Shown here: piece by piece, positions 33,863 to 44,015 of the stretch | How the letters are laid out: every line of letters begins with the position of its first letter | Numbering within the stretch: position 1 is the stretch's first letter | Origin: Helicostylum pulchrum | Taxonomy: Eukaryota > Mucoromycota > Mucoromycetes > Mucorales > Mucoraceae | Length of the DNA stretch: 64,000 nt | Direction: 5' to 3' | NCBI GenBank assembly: GCA_025677825.1 | Contig: JAIXMO010000005.1 | Location: 372,001 to 436,000 of the forward strand | Position numbers and translations under genes: made by a program | Notes under the pieces: generated by a model | The model's database searches: none | What the model was told of the DNA's origin: nothing | The model's input: only the letters and a program-made list of their open reading frames with translations

Positions 33863-35619
33863 TTACATAACGTGTGTCAAAGTACGTAATCTTTTTTGAA
33901 CTGGTGCTTCATCATCTTGAATAAGTGAATGTTTTAAATCCTCTTGTATCAAAATGGTTTCATTTTCTCCAAACATTTCGGCTTCCGATAACAGCGTATC
34001 TTTTTGAAGTACGAAAAGTTTTTCTTCTTGAGGGTACTGAGCCAGTGCTACTTTATTTACATAATCTACTCTTAATTCCTAATACATTTTTTAAGAAAAA
34101 GAAAGAAAAAAAAAGATGGCAATTTTACTGCTTTTTTTTTTTTTTTACCTCTGTGTTTTTGATATGCACAAGACAAATTGGACAATGCCAAAGTTTAATG
34201 TCAGCATTGCGATCGAAAAATATAGCGGCGTCAAAGCAGGAACGATGCTTACAATGTAAACTCTTCACGGGGTGTTGTATTCGCGTACCAGATACTGGAT
34301 CAACTAAAGAAACCATATCTTCTTCTTCGTCTTCGTCATCGTCTTCTTCACTTGAAGATAGGTTTTTATTAAATGTGTTACTTAGACATGTCAGAAATAA
34401 ATTCTCGGATGATTTTAACTTGTCTTTTGATTCTTGATACTGTTTCAGCAAATGAATAGCGATCTGTTGTGTATCTAGTGGACATAAACTGGTTTGTATT
34501 GATTTGGCTATACATTCTGTTGCAGTTTGAAGATATAAATCTCGAACCAACTAAAGTTTTTTTTTTTTTTTGGTTAATTTTATAACTATAAACTTTAAAT
34601 TTTCTTACATCTTGTGTTGGTCTTTTAATAACGGCTGATATTGAAATATGGTTAATATTGTATTCATCGTTATTGGCAAGTTTAATATCCAGTTTTATCT
34701 TTTTAGATTTTTCAGTGATAGATTGTTCAAGTTGTTTTGTAATATTAATATGCATAAACCCTTCTGCTATAATTTTCTATTAAGCATGTTAATTTTTTTT
34801 TTGAGTTGTAAATTATATACAAGGTCTAATTTTACCTCCTTCTTTTCGGACCATATTTCTTGCCCGTTTAAACAAAGTGATTTACACTGCGGTTTTAATA
34901 AAGTACGCGGTGAGTTCCAGAAATATAAATGATACTCTATAGATTCAAAGGGTTTCATAAAATTGGCAGCACGTATTCGATCAATGGCTCTCTTTAAAGT
35001 ACATATTGAAATTTCAATTGTTGTGTTTTCTTTCCAATCAATATTCATCCGATACAATTCATCTAGCCGTTCGTATACTTCTGTTGTCGGTACATAATCA
35101 TAAGCTAATGGAATAAGTTCCGTATCTTTTTCTCGACTAAATAAAATTATAAAATTAAAAATTTTTTGCAAAGAAATAAAATAAATCGGGACTGTACCAC
35201 AATCGATAATCTGTGTAAGCTAAATTTTTAGCTTTACAAGCAGGATATCCGGGATAAATTATATTTAAAAGATATTCAGCTAATTGATGTGTCTGTAAGG
35301 ATTCAAAAATAGGTTGCTTATCATGAATCAATTGGTGGTCAAACAAATATTTATAAATCATTTCAAGTTTCTTTTTTCGAAGTCTAAACAAGTTGATCGG
35401 GATCTATTCAAAAACCTAATGTCAATGTTGTCTATTCTATTCAAGAAGTAAAAAAAATAAAAAATAAAAAAATCTTTTTAAAATACTAACTAGGCCTTGG
35501 TCTGCAACATGCTTTAATACTTTCTTTCCAACCAATTGTCCTAATTCTCGGGACTGTTCAATAGTTAAGATATGAGGTTTTTGTCGAAGTCTTCTTCTTT
35601 TGTACAACGTTAAATTCAT
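33863..35619 (-). CDS. PIAS/Siz-type SP-RING SUMO E3 ligase
   Basis: Six exons, 35619-35491, 35403-35198, 35136-34836, 34776-34609, 34550-34149 and 34078-33863, sum to 473 residues. The start MNLTLYKRRRLRQK is basic; a helical N-terminal segment may be SAP-like but is weak. A PINIT-like region (YHLYFWNSPRTLLKPQCKSL; EIWSEKK) is followed by the SP-RING with MVSLVDPVSGTRIQHPVKSL, then C-x-H-x2-C-F-D and W-x-C-P-I-C. This is the E2-binding module of Siz/PIAS ligases that transfer SUMO to nuclear proteins. It is shorter than yeast Siz1 (904 residues) and lacks a long C-terminal tail, though it ends with an acidic segment that might bind SUMO. A run of D/E before the SP-RING is conspicuous. Orthology to Siz1, Siz2 or Mms21 is not resolved; the PINIT region argues against Mms21. 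Confidence 0.9.
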
Positions 35620-36363
35620 TTTTTGAGTTTCAAAGAAGAAAAGACAAAAGTATATAAATTTTTTTTTTGAGTGTGTCTCTCTTTCTGTTTAGGATTTTTT
35701 TGTTTCGTAAAAAATACTCGTACTTTTAAAAGTTTGTCAAGGCCAATTATGTAAAGTTTTACTCAATCTAAGTATCCAATCACGCTTAGGTAATAAGCTC
35801 CAATCGTATTTGCGCTTAATTCCATTCGTCTTAAAAAGTTCCATTGTTAAAAAACTCTCTTCCCTTTGTTCCATCATGTTTATTCCTGAAGTGATAGTAT
35901 ATTATAATATTCGTAATACCTTGATAAATAAACAATGCTAATGTAATTAAATAATTTGAAGTGCTATGATACTACCTATCAAGTATCTCTTTTCTTTTGG
36001 ATTATTCACAACTGAATACCCTTATTATATAAATACACATTTATTCTTACAAGTAGATTTACAGTCTTTTCTTCTTTTAAAAATGACAATCCAGTAATGA
36101 TTTTTTTTTTTTGTATTTTCTTTGCTGGGAAAGAAACCTTTTTTTTTTATACAAATTTCAGTGTGTTACAATAATTTACTTTCTTACTATTTGCGCCCTT
36201 ATTTAAAAGCATTTTTGAGTAAGATTAGACGATAGTAGCTCTCTGATTGCAGTTTTTTTTTTTTTAATTAGTTGGTTTATATTATAAATAAATTAAGAAT
36301 GCTATAGATGTCAAAAATACGAATTGATATGTTTCAATACAGGAATAGTGGAGACGGTAGTGT
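35620..36363. other. Intergenic DNA
   Basis: Promoter side of the SUMO ligase gene, with an ATTGG box near 35775, and several T tracts. No gene found. Confidence 0.45.
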
Positions 36364-36786
36364 TTAATGGCTACGCTTGGATGATAAGAGCAATACGAAA
36401 ACTAAGGCGACAAAAGTAATAAAAAAAGTAGGGTAAACTGCAACGGCAGAACCGGTATAGCCAGAAAAGTAATTGGGAGGGATGCCATCAGCAATATGAT
36501 TTGTAGGAGCCATAACTCCGGTTCTACTACCAGTAGTATTATGAGGAGTGGGGGTACACTCGATAAAACATTGTAATTTAACTCCATCGGCCTGCCTTTC
36601 TTCGGTAGTAATAGCATAGGAATAGCAGTCTTTATAAAAACCAGCATCGCCAGCGCATTCGGTCTTTGTTCCATTTGCTTCCAACGGAGCGCACGCTGCT
36701 CTGAGAGTTACGGTTTTTTGCCCCCAATCATATCTATAAGTAGTGCAACCTTCAAAAGAAACGTCGTAATGATCAATAGTATTCAT
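36364..36786 (-). CDS. Small membrane-anchored cysteine-containing protein, unknown
   Basis: Intronless, 140 residues. The first 85 residues contain six cysteines (14, 32, 44, 54, 73, 77) in a soluble, probably disulphide-bonded segment. A short Asn/Pro/Gly region with an N-x-T site follows, and a single transmembrane helix near the C-terminus (TFFITFVALVFVLLLSS) precedes a basic SKRSH tail. No N-terminal signal peptide is present, so it is either tail-anchored or exported by reverse signal-anchor topology. Balanced codon use and an upstream TATA box (TATATAAAG) with CCAAT support expression. I do not recognise the family. Confidence 0.65.
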   Translation of the reverse strand: MNTIDHYDVSFEGCTTYRYDWGQKTVTLRAACAPLEANGTKTECAGDAGFYKDCYSYAITTEERQADGVKLQCFIECTPTPHNTTGSRTGVMAPTNHIADGIPPNYFSGYTGSAVAVYPTFFITFVALVFVLLLSSKRSH

Positions 36787-37946
36787 TTTTTTTTGTTTGA
36801 TTTTAATAAAATAAAATAAAATAAGTATTTATGTAAAAAAAAATTGGCTGCCTTTATATACACTTCTTTCAATTAAGTATCACCTTGCAAAAAAGAAAAG
36901 GGAATCCAAAGAAACAATATCCTGTGCTACACTTGTGTGTGTAACTATCTCATCTCGTTTCTGCTAAGCATATTATTTCTTCCAGAATCGACTTTTTTTG
37001 AAGAAATATTTTTCCTCCTGATACAGAATTATAATTAAGACATTGCTTGATATATATGACTTTAGAGCCTTTTTTAACTCGTAAAAGGGCTCTGTCAGAG
37101 CCTTTTCGAACTTTCTTTTTTAGGGTTACCATCGACTTTTAAAATTTTATTCAAACTCAAAATCTGAGAAGGAGGCGGGGAGAAGGCTCTTAATTTGTAA
37201 CGTATCACAGTGATATTGTTACAGGTGCTTGGAACTTTTCATATTTGGTTTGTCGTCATATAGCTTCGCATATATCGCTCAGACAAAGCGGCGTACAAAA
37301 GAAAATACAGAAAAAAAAGCGGGTTGACAAAACTGCAAAATGTCGGTAGTTAACTTTACTTTTCTGCAAAACTGTGCACCTAGTATACGATAACAATATT
37401 GTTTATTCTCTATAGTTTATACATATATATATATGTGTGTAATAATAGTTATTACGACATATTGCTTATTATTTCGATATGATCACAAAGTGACTATATA
37501 TTTAACAACTGACAATTGGGGTAATTTAGACAATGATTCGATTATCGATTTAACAGATTTCAAATAATAATGAATAAAAAACTAGAGAATTTTGTCTATG
37601 AGACTAGAAACTATGAGGATATTCACTAACTTATTATTTATCTTGAGATCTTCCTCACTCAAATAACAATTTGGCAATACAAACAATCGGTCGGTGTGAT
37701 TATATAAAAGAGTTATGTTTTTTATAAAACCAATTCTCTTTATTGTTCTGTTGCTAAAAAATAAATAAAGGTCTCTCATTATTTTTCATTTTTCGTTGAA
37801 CCTTTCATTTTATAATAAAGATGCAGATGATAAAGACACTTATCAAATTTTCTGTCTTAAATTCCTAAACGTATATAAATAATATTATCATTGCATTCAG
37901 GCCTTTTTAACTCTTTTAATTTTTACACTTTATATCTTCTCAAACT
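36787..37946. other. Intergenic DNA
   Basis: Has an imperfect palindrome near 37083-37106 (AAAAGGGCTCT / AGAGCCTTTT) in a larger AGAGCC repeat zone and an AT dinucleotide run near 37420. No gene recognised. Confidence 0.45.
36843..36859 (-). promoter_or_regulatory. TATA box and CCAAT box of the small membrane protein gene
   Basis: On the minus strand TATATAAAG is followed immediately by a CCAAT pentamer (ATTGG on the plus strand). This lies about 60-70 bp before the start codon at 36786. Confidence 0.4.
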
Positions 37947-39774
37947 ATGCATGACCTACCTGCAGAAACACTCACTAACATATTTATATATATAAAACGA
38001 AAAGACCTTCAAGAGTGATATGTCGTTTGTAAGAGTTGGTATACGATGGCTATTCTATTATGCTGGGAAGCAGTGACGCTACGAAATCGTAATGTTTCTC
38101 TTGTGAAATCGCATTTAAACAATCTTGGCCGCGATCAATATTCCAAATATAGTCATCTTATTAAAAAGTTAGCCTTTGAAGACGCTAAGAATTGCGGATA
38201 CACGGATACATTTGATAGACTAAAACTAGTAGAGTTGTTGAATCAGTTACCAAATTTAAACGAGATTGATTTTAGCATAACCGGTTACGTTGAAGGATAT
38301 TTAGGGTATTTATTAGATGCTGATATGCAGCGTATTAACAAGATTGGTACTGGACAAGATTTTCGTTATACTCCAAACGATTTATTATTTTCAGTATATT
38401 GCAAATTTCGCAACTCTATTACCTGTATCGAGTTACTTAATGACGGACATACAATGAATAGGTTAAATCCATTAACTCAGTTTAAGAGCTTGACAAAAAC
38501 TAAAACTTCACAATGAACATGATATCAATTTGACACCATTTCAAGTACAAGATAATTGTCCCAATCTGGAACGTCTCGCGTTTTTTAGTGATCATCCAAT
38601 TTCTGAAAGTGTCATGCGACATATATTAGACGATAATAGAGGAATCAATTTAAATTTTATCTCGAGTTTGACCTCTTTAGAATTACGTCTACCATCTCTA
38701 TCGGCCACGTATACGAAATACCTCGTAGATTGCTTTCCAGATCAGTTAACTGACTTAACTACCAAGATCTCTGATCAAAATATTTTTAATTGGATTGACA
38801 TTGTTGGAATGGAACTTGCGTTAAGACTTATGAAAAAAGCTGGCTGTATTGAAAAAACGTACCTTGATTTTGTACAACGTGACAAGTATCAAGTACGAGC
38901 CAACGACGAAAACAATATTAAAAAAATACTTCAAGTTATTGAACTCTTTTAAGGGAACTCGACAAACTCTTTGTACAGCCAATTTCAATGAAGCCAGAGG
39001 TACAGGTAGATTACCACGTTTCGATTATTCTTTCAGATACAATAGACTCGAAAGATTAAATTCTAAAACATCCAAGATTTCGGGTCTAATACTGCTGATA
39101 AGGCTGTACCTGACAAGACTAGCTCGGTAATTGGTCCCGAAATCTTGGATGTTTTAGAATTTAATCTTTCGAGTCTATACGACAATGTTGATAATTTAAA
39201 TCGAGTTTTAAATTACTCCCTTTCAAATTTTCCTAGGCTTCGAAACCTTAACGTCAGGTGGTACTTACCTAAAGGTTTGTTGCCTTCTTCTCTTAGTTTG
39301 GGATACACGGACGGGGAAATTTATTCTGATAAAGCAACCTGTAATATCAATTTTTTACATGTGGAAAACATTAGACCAGCTAAATACTTTTTGATTGGGT
39401 GACAACTCATTTCCGTAATATCGAGATTGTATCATTAATATCTGAATATGATGGGGGTTGCGTATTAGATAGCCCTGTTATTAATTTAACAGCTTTAAAA
39501 AAACTAAAGAGCTTTATATAAACAAGTGCAGATAAGTGCTCTACGAAAAAAAAAAAAAATTGGCTTGATCAAATATACAAATGGAGCAGAACAGCGCTTG
39601 TTTGAATATGATAAAAGAAATGGTACGGGTTACCCGAGCTTTACTGTACTCTGTAATATATCTATATCCTTAGATATTTGCAACAGGAAAATAAAAAATG
39701 AAGAGAAAGCATCCCCTAGTTTATTATCGCTACTTACAAAGCAATTTCGCAAATTTTTATACATAAAGCCGTGA
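37947..39774 (+). pseudogene. Broken F-box/LRR-like gene
   Basis: The ATG at 37947 opens a family-typical F-box (MHDLPAETLTNIFIYIKRKDLQE ... VVCKSW). It is broken by TGA at 38016-38018 exactly where a cysteine is expected before VVCKSW. Reading frame then moves three times at homopolymers: an extra A near 38495-38499 (restores SLTKLKLHNEHD-type repeats), an extra A in 38920-38926, and a missing T near 39385-39390. A 43-bp inverted copy of its own sequence disrupts 39042-39084. The last part (39526-39774) reads cleanly to its stop. Total span is 1.83 kb, matching the relative at 10473-12305. The homopolymer shifts could be sequencing errors. The stop codon and inverted copy are not explained that way. 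Confidence 0.8.
39042..39178. repeat. 43-bp perfect inverted repeat with 51-bp spacer
   Basis: Arm 1 is 39042-39084 and arm 2 is 39136-39178; they are exact reverse complements over 43 bases. Arm 2 fits the reading frame of the F-box pseudogene (EILDVLEFNLSSLY), while arm 1 interrupts it, so arm 1 is the inverted copy. The structure fits a template-switch or fold-back replication event. Confidence 0.92.
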
Positions 39775-39956
39775 TATACTTCATATCAACTTACACAAAT
39801 ATTATAATGTCATCTACATCTTACTTATATTCTGTTATTGCTCTCTACTGAATATTAGGTAAAAATTTATAACGGCTGTTTATAATTATTGTGAACAGAG
39901 TTTTGTCTCACAACATATTCATTCGAAGTGGCACTCCTATAAACAGAAAGCTATTA

Positions 39957-40002
39957 CAGTAGCTGTTCTATTTAAAGGTACCCTTAAACAGAGATGCTAC
40001 TG
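39957..40002. repeat. 46-bp miniature inverted-repeat element
   Basis: TA|CAGTAGCTGTTCTATTT at the left and AGAGATGCTACTG|TA at the right are mirror ends of the CAGTAGC transposon family with almost nothing between. It is flanked by TA on both sides. Confidence 0.6.
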
Positions 40003-40619
40003 TAAATAGATCGCATGAATAAAGTACCTACCCATTTTATTGCCCCAAGATGTGTTTATTCCGTCATTTTTTTTAGAATAGATAAATCACTTTTCTTCCT
40101 CATTTCCTTTACAATGCACACCATCAGTACGTTTTTTATATACGTACATATATATACTTTTTATACCTTATATCTTATATATTATGCATTTTTCTAGCAT
40201 TTTTTTTTTATGTCCACACAAAAAAATACGTTTCTTCCTAAAGCAACTGACAGGCATAAGCTAGCACAAGGCCATGAGATTCGCTAAATTATTATGAGCC
40301 ACTTTCTTTCAGCTCTTGTCATAAAGGTACGCGTACCCCCAAAAAATGCCATAGATTTGTTTTTTGTTTTATTCTAATCCAGATGCACCTTACCATATTC
40401 TTACGGGCAAAAGATAAAATACGGATTCTTATAAGCATTACCGCCAAATGTTTTATACAGTTATTAACAGTGTCCTATATTTATTAGTAAGAAGGTGTTA
40501 TATCATTTTATTTAAAACATTGAAAAAAAAAGTAGCTTTTATTTACTAAGTTAAATTGTGTTTCTCTTGGTTCTCAGAGCAGACCCTTTTTTATACATGT
40601 ATAAAAAAAGAACACTTTG
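40003..40619. other. Intergenic DNA
   Basis: AT-rich spacer; the short frame at 40015-40197 is hydrophobic by composition and not supported as a gene. Confidence 0.4.
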
Positions 40620-41218
40620 ATACTGACAGGATCAGCCACGTGAAGGCGGAAACACATCTGGTCCCGTCCGATCAGTTTCCATCACGGACCCCAGCTACTG
40701 CACGGTACATGCCCAGACTACCTTACTTTGAGCTGAGAACAGCCTCTAAATATCGCAGAAAACGACTGAGAAGATTGAAGCTTACGGCGAAAAACTATGT
40801 TCACGCAAGCACACAGAGCATCTCATAGAGATTACACCTCCCCAGGCGTACACACCTACCACCACCCCAAGCTCGCGAGACACACGACCCAGATAAAGTC
40901 CTATACTAAATCTGACGACCTAACGTTATTACGCAAGTTTATGCTTCCGTACCGATGACTCCTTTGTACAGACGGGGCAATCAACCCACCATGGCTTCAC
41001 GAAAAGACATCTAGATGCAGACAATCTTTTTTCATCTTGATTTCACCTTCAGATCTGGAACCACCTGTTTCCACTTACGATTTCTTGACATGGTTTTAAA
41101 AACCATAATTACCCAATCCTCACCAAGGATTAGGGAACATTGTCACCGAGATTTACGACCAGCTCAAGTTCTTTCTTACTGATCCAGTATCGGCTATAAG
41201 AGGAAGCCAAAGAACACC

Positions 41219-41259
<41 letters not shown>

Positions 41260-41850
41260 GCTGGTATTCTTTAAAGCCCTCAAATAGAAGACACTTTCAC
41301 AGTAATAGGAACTTGAAAAGGAAGTAAATCAAGGATATAGTGAACCCGTCACTAAGGATCAGATTAAGTAATTACAGTTAAAAAACCAGAGGTCAAGAAA
41401 TCAGGGAAGCAAGCAGAACCATCACATCCAGTGAAACCAAGACTAGAGAGAAAGCCTACACCTAGGAGCTTTCCGATCCACCACAGCAGGAAGATCACTA
41501 TATTAGTACGCCAGAGCCACCAGTACATCCACATAAACAAGTATTAAAAGGCGTCGATCATCAGGAGTCGTACAAGACCCATCCGAATAGCATGCCTCTT
41601 ATTTACTTGAGGAGGTGTGTACATAACACCAAAAAGACCTTTGGTGCCATACCTGGAAAACCTCGAAGGTGCAACCGGTTAGAAATGCTGCAATTTACTT
41701 CGTGCATACTTATGACGACGCACTCCCTACCAACCAGCCTAGAAGACGTACGGTATATAGAGCATCAATCCATCACACGGCTTCAAAGAGCACCCATTTC
41801 GGATACATCTGCACCCCCAGCAGTAGCACCTGGGATAAAAAAAATGTTAG
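40620..41850 (+). mobile_element. Degraded repetitive element, copy B, with 5S rRNA-like head
   Basis: Shares about 1 kb (40835-41845) with the inverted copy at 14870-16225. The part before the shared block starts GATCAGCCACGTGAAGGCGG and continues with ATCTGGTCCCGTCCGATCAG. This resembles the conserved internal region of eukaryotic 5S rRNA (AGCACC...TCCCGTCCGATC). Its following GGACC...TACTGCACGGTAC also loosely resembles the 5S 3' half. Similar short 5S-like sequence occurs near 55335-55365. 5S-headed elements are known (SINE3 class), so a pol III-derived element is possible. Copy B has a T36 tract at 41223-41258 inside palindromic arms ACCAGC/GCTGGT. The only long frame (41592-41909) shares TRLQRAPIS with copy A. 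Confidence 0.5.
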
Positions 41851-42071
41851 TAGGTCGAAGTAAAACTAGTATACACGTACCGTTATTGAAAAAAAGGATA
41901 AAGAAGTAAAGAAAGAGTGGGAAAAATCCTTTTTTTTTCAAGCAAAAATAGAAAAAAAGACTAGACCACGAATATGGAACGCTAATATCTATTGGACTTG
42001 AAAAATAAACAAATCATGCAAAAAGAGAAAGTAGTACAAATTAGACCTACTTTCTTTTTACTTGTAAAAAA

Positions 42072-42207
42072 AATACTTTCGCTTGCTCTTGTATTCTCGT
42101 ATCTTGTGTTAATGTGGATGAAAGATACGTATCAAGTAGGCATATAACGATGGAGATGGTAACAAAAAAAGCTGTAAATTTATTTTTAACAAAGTAAACA
42201 AATCGTG

Positions 42208-42243
<36 letters not shown>

Positions 42244-42413
42244 AAAAAAAGGAAAATAACTAGTACAAATTAAGGAACTTTCCTTTTCTTTATTCACTTA
42301 TATTCACTCTTAATCCTTTGTCTGGCTCTGCGTAGCATCAGTGTAATTCATACTTTGATACAAGTTATGGCAACACTAGAGTAGGTGTAAAAAAAAAGAG
42401 CAAGCGAAAGTAT
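42072..42413. repeat. Fold-back-like unit with 17-18 bp inverted ends
   Basis: The left part reads TACTTTCGCTTGCTCTT at about 42073-42090 and the right part is its reverse complement, AAGAGCAAGCGAAAGTA, at about 42396-42413. Inside lie a direct repeat (TAAACAAATCNTGC...TAGTACAAATTA, also seen at 42008) and a long A tract. No coding sequence. Confidence 0.5.
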
Positions 42414-42428
42414 GTGCAGTTCTTTTTT

Positions 42429-42575
42429 CGTGTTTTTTTTTGTGTTTTTTTTTTGTGTTTTTTTTTTGTGTTTTTTTTTTGTGTTTTTTTTTTGTGTTTT
42501 TTTTTTGTGTTTTTTTTTTGTGTTTTTTTTTTGTGTTTTTTTTTTTGTGTTTTTTTTCTTTCGTGTTTTTTTTTG
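42429..42575. repeat. GTG-T(9) minisatellite
   Basis: About eleven tandem units of a 13-bp motif made of GTG (or TGTG) and nine or ten T. The open frames on both strands across it are artefacts of the repeat. Confidence 0.9.
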
Positions 42576-43199
42576 TTTATTTGACAAACTTGACAAAACC
42601 ATAGATATTCAAGGGATTAGTAATCCAGAGTAGTAAAAAAAACGCCATGAAACACTTTTCTCGCTTCATGTGTAGCGCCTTTTTTTTAATACTCATTTTG
42701 TCCAAAACTTGTTTTCGGTATTTCCTATTTAAGTAAAAAAAATCGTTGTACCCAGCAACTACTATGTCTACAATAAATTTATTTCATTCTTTTAAACTTA
42801 GTAAGTATAACAACTATCATAAGCTATTGAAAAAAAAATGTATAACATCTTATGTAAGTATATAGAAACAGAAAGTGGGGGTGAAGTTTGATTACTTCGC
42901 GCGTCACAAATAAATTCCTGCATTATGCAAACGCGTATATTTTAACAGTGTCCGTTAAAGTAGATGGAAACAGTTTAATATGTTACCATACTTAGTAAGC
43001 GGCGATAGCAAGATAAAGGTACTCTTATGCTTTAAATTTTGAAGCGGTAAGAAAACAATAGTATTTAGTTACCAAAAAAAACCAGTATGTGATGAGGTCA
43101 TCCCTCTTTTTTTATTTCATTTTTTTGGTATTTAAGAGCTGTTTCTTTATCTGTTTTTTTTTCTTTCTCTCTATTATTCATAAACTATAATTACACTCA

Positions 43200-43899
43200 A
43201 TGTTGCTAATAAACCTTGTTTACCTCTTCCTCGGCTCTTCATTTTTCTCGCTGTTGAGTAACAGCTCGACCGCCTTGTACTTTGTCCGTTGTAAGTAACT
43301 TTTTTTTTCTTCTAAAAATAAATGGTAACTATGAACACTTTATTATCTTGTAGCTGGCTGGTACTCGTCCGGTTTAAAAAAAAATTTTTGTACCAAATTA
43401 CACCTCACCCAATGTTTGGGAAAAAACCTTCTCTGGGAAAGTTTGTAAACCCTTGACCCCAAAGGGTTTGTTACAAGAAATACTCGCTCCGGGTATTTGT
43501 CTTTTGGCTGACGAGCCAAAAGGCTTAATGGTCGTTTCTCCTCCTGTCTCTCTTTTTCCCTCCTTTGTCTGTAAACCCTTGACTTCCAAGGGTTTGTTAC
43601 AAGAAGCACTCACTCCAAGTATTTGTCTTTTGGCTGACGAGCCAAAAGGCCTTATGGTTATTCCTCCTCCTGCCTCTCCTTTGCCCCCCTTCTGTCCGTT
43701 TGACCCCCTCCCACCATTTTTCACGCTCATATCCAGAGCAAAGGCTTTCGCTTCAACAGCGAAAGTTTTGTACCAAAAGCTGCAAGTAGAAGGGATTAAC
43801 CCCAACTGCTTGCGGTTTGTTCTCAACATGGCCTTCGGGTTCATCGCCGCCCATACATTCAACATGTATTATAAGAAAATAATAAAATTATTTGTTTAA
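43200..43899 (+). CDS. Putative hydrophobic protein gene interrupted by hairpin sequences
   Basis: An ATG at 43200 starts a hydrophobic N-terminus (MLLINLVYLFLGSSFFSLL) like a signal anchor. It is followed by a good 63-bp GT-AG intron (43291-43353) and preceded by a pyrimidine-rich leader. The frame after splicing ends near 43446. A second frame, 43453-43899, has an internal duplication (two GLLQE ... ICLLADEPKGLMV units) and ends with a probable membrane helix (FVLNMAFGFIAAHTF). The two halves would join with a frame change in the A9 run near 43376-43384. Most of the middle is built from short GC-rich hairpins. I think this is either a real gene invaded by hairpin elements or a remnant. No function is assigned. 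Confidence 0.35.
43447..43765. repeat. Cluster of five short GC-rich hairpins
   Basis: Hairpins near 43447-43470 (AAACCCTT-loop-AAAGGGTTT), 43498-43523 (CTTTTGGCT-GACG-AGCCAAAAG), 43571-43594 (AAACCCTTG-ACTTC-CAAGGGTTT), 43623-43651 (CTTTTGGCT-GACG-AGCCAAAAG again) and 43740-43765 (CTTTCGCT-TCAAC-AGCGAAAG). Two stem types alternate, as in an A-B-A-B duplication. They stand out from the AT-rich background. Confidence 0.75.
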
Positions 43900-44015
43900 A
43901 CACATATTATCTTTTTTTTTATATATTATACACTATATAAAAAGTCATTTTAACAGTGAATATAAATGGAAATAGAAAGTGGGGGAAAGTCCTATTATCT
44001 CTCGTGTCCCAAAGA

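Noticed and set aside
37083..37106. AAAAGGGCTCT/AGAGCCTTTT hairpin as a rho-type terminator
   Set aside because: Fungal genes do not use hairpin terminators and no gene ends here; noted only as a palindrome.
42348..42633. Open frames on both strands over the GTG-T(9) array
   Set aside because: They are Lys/Thr or Phe/Val repeats generated by the 13-bp minisatellite and do not look like genes.
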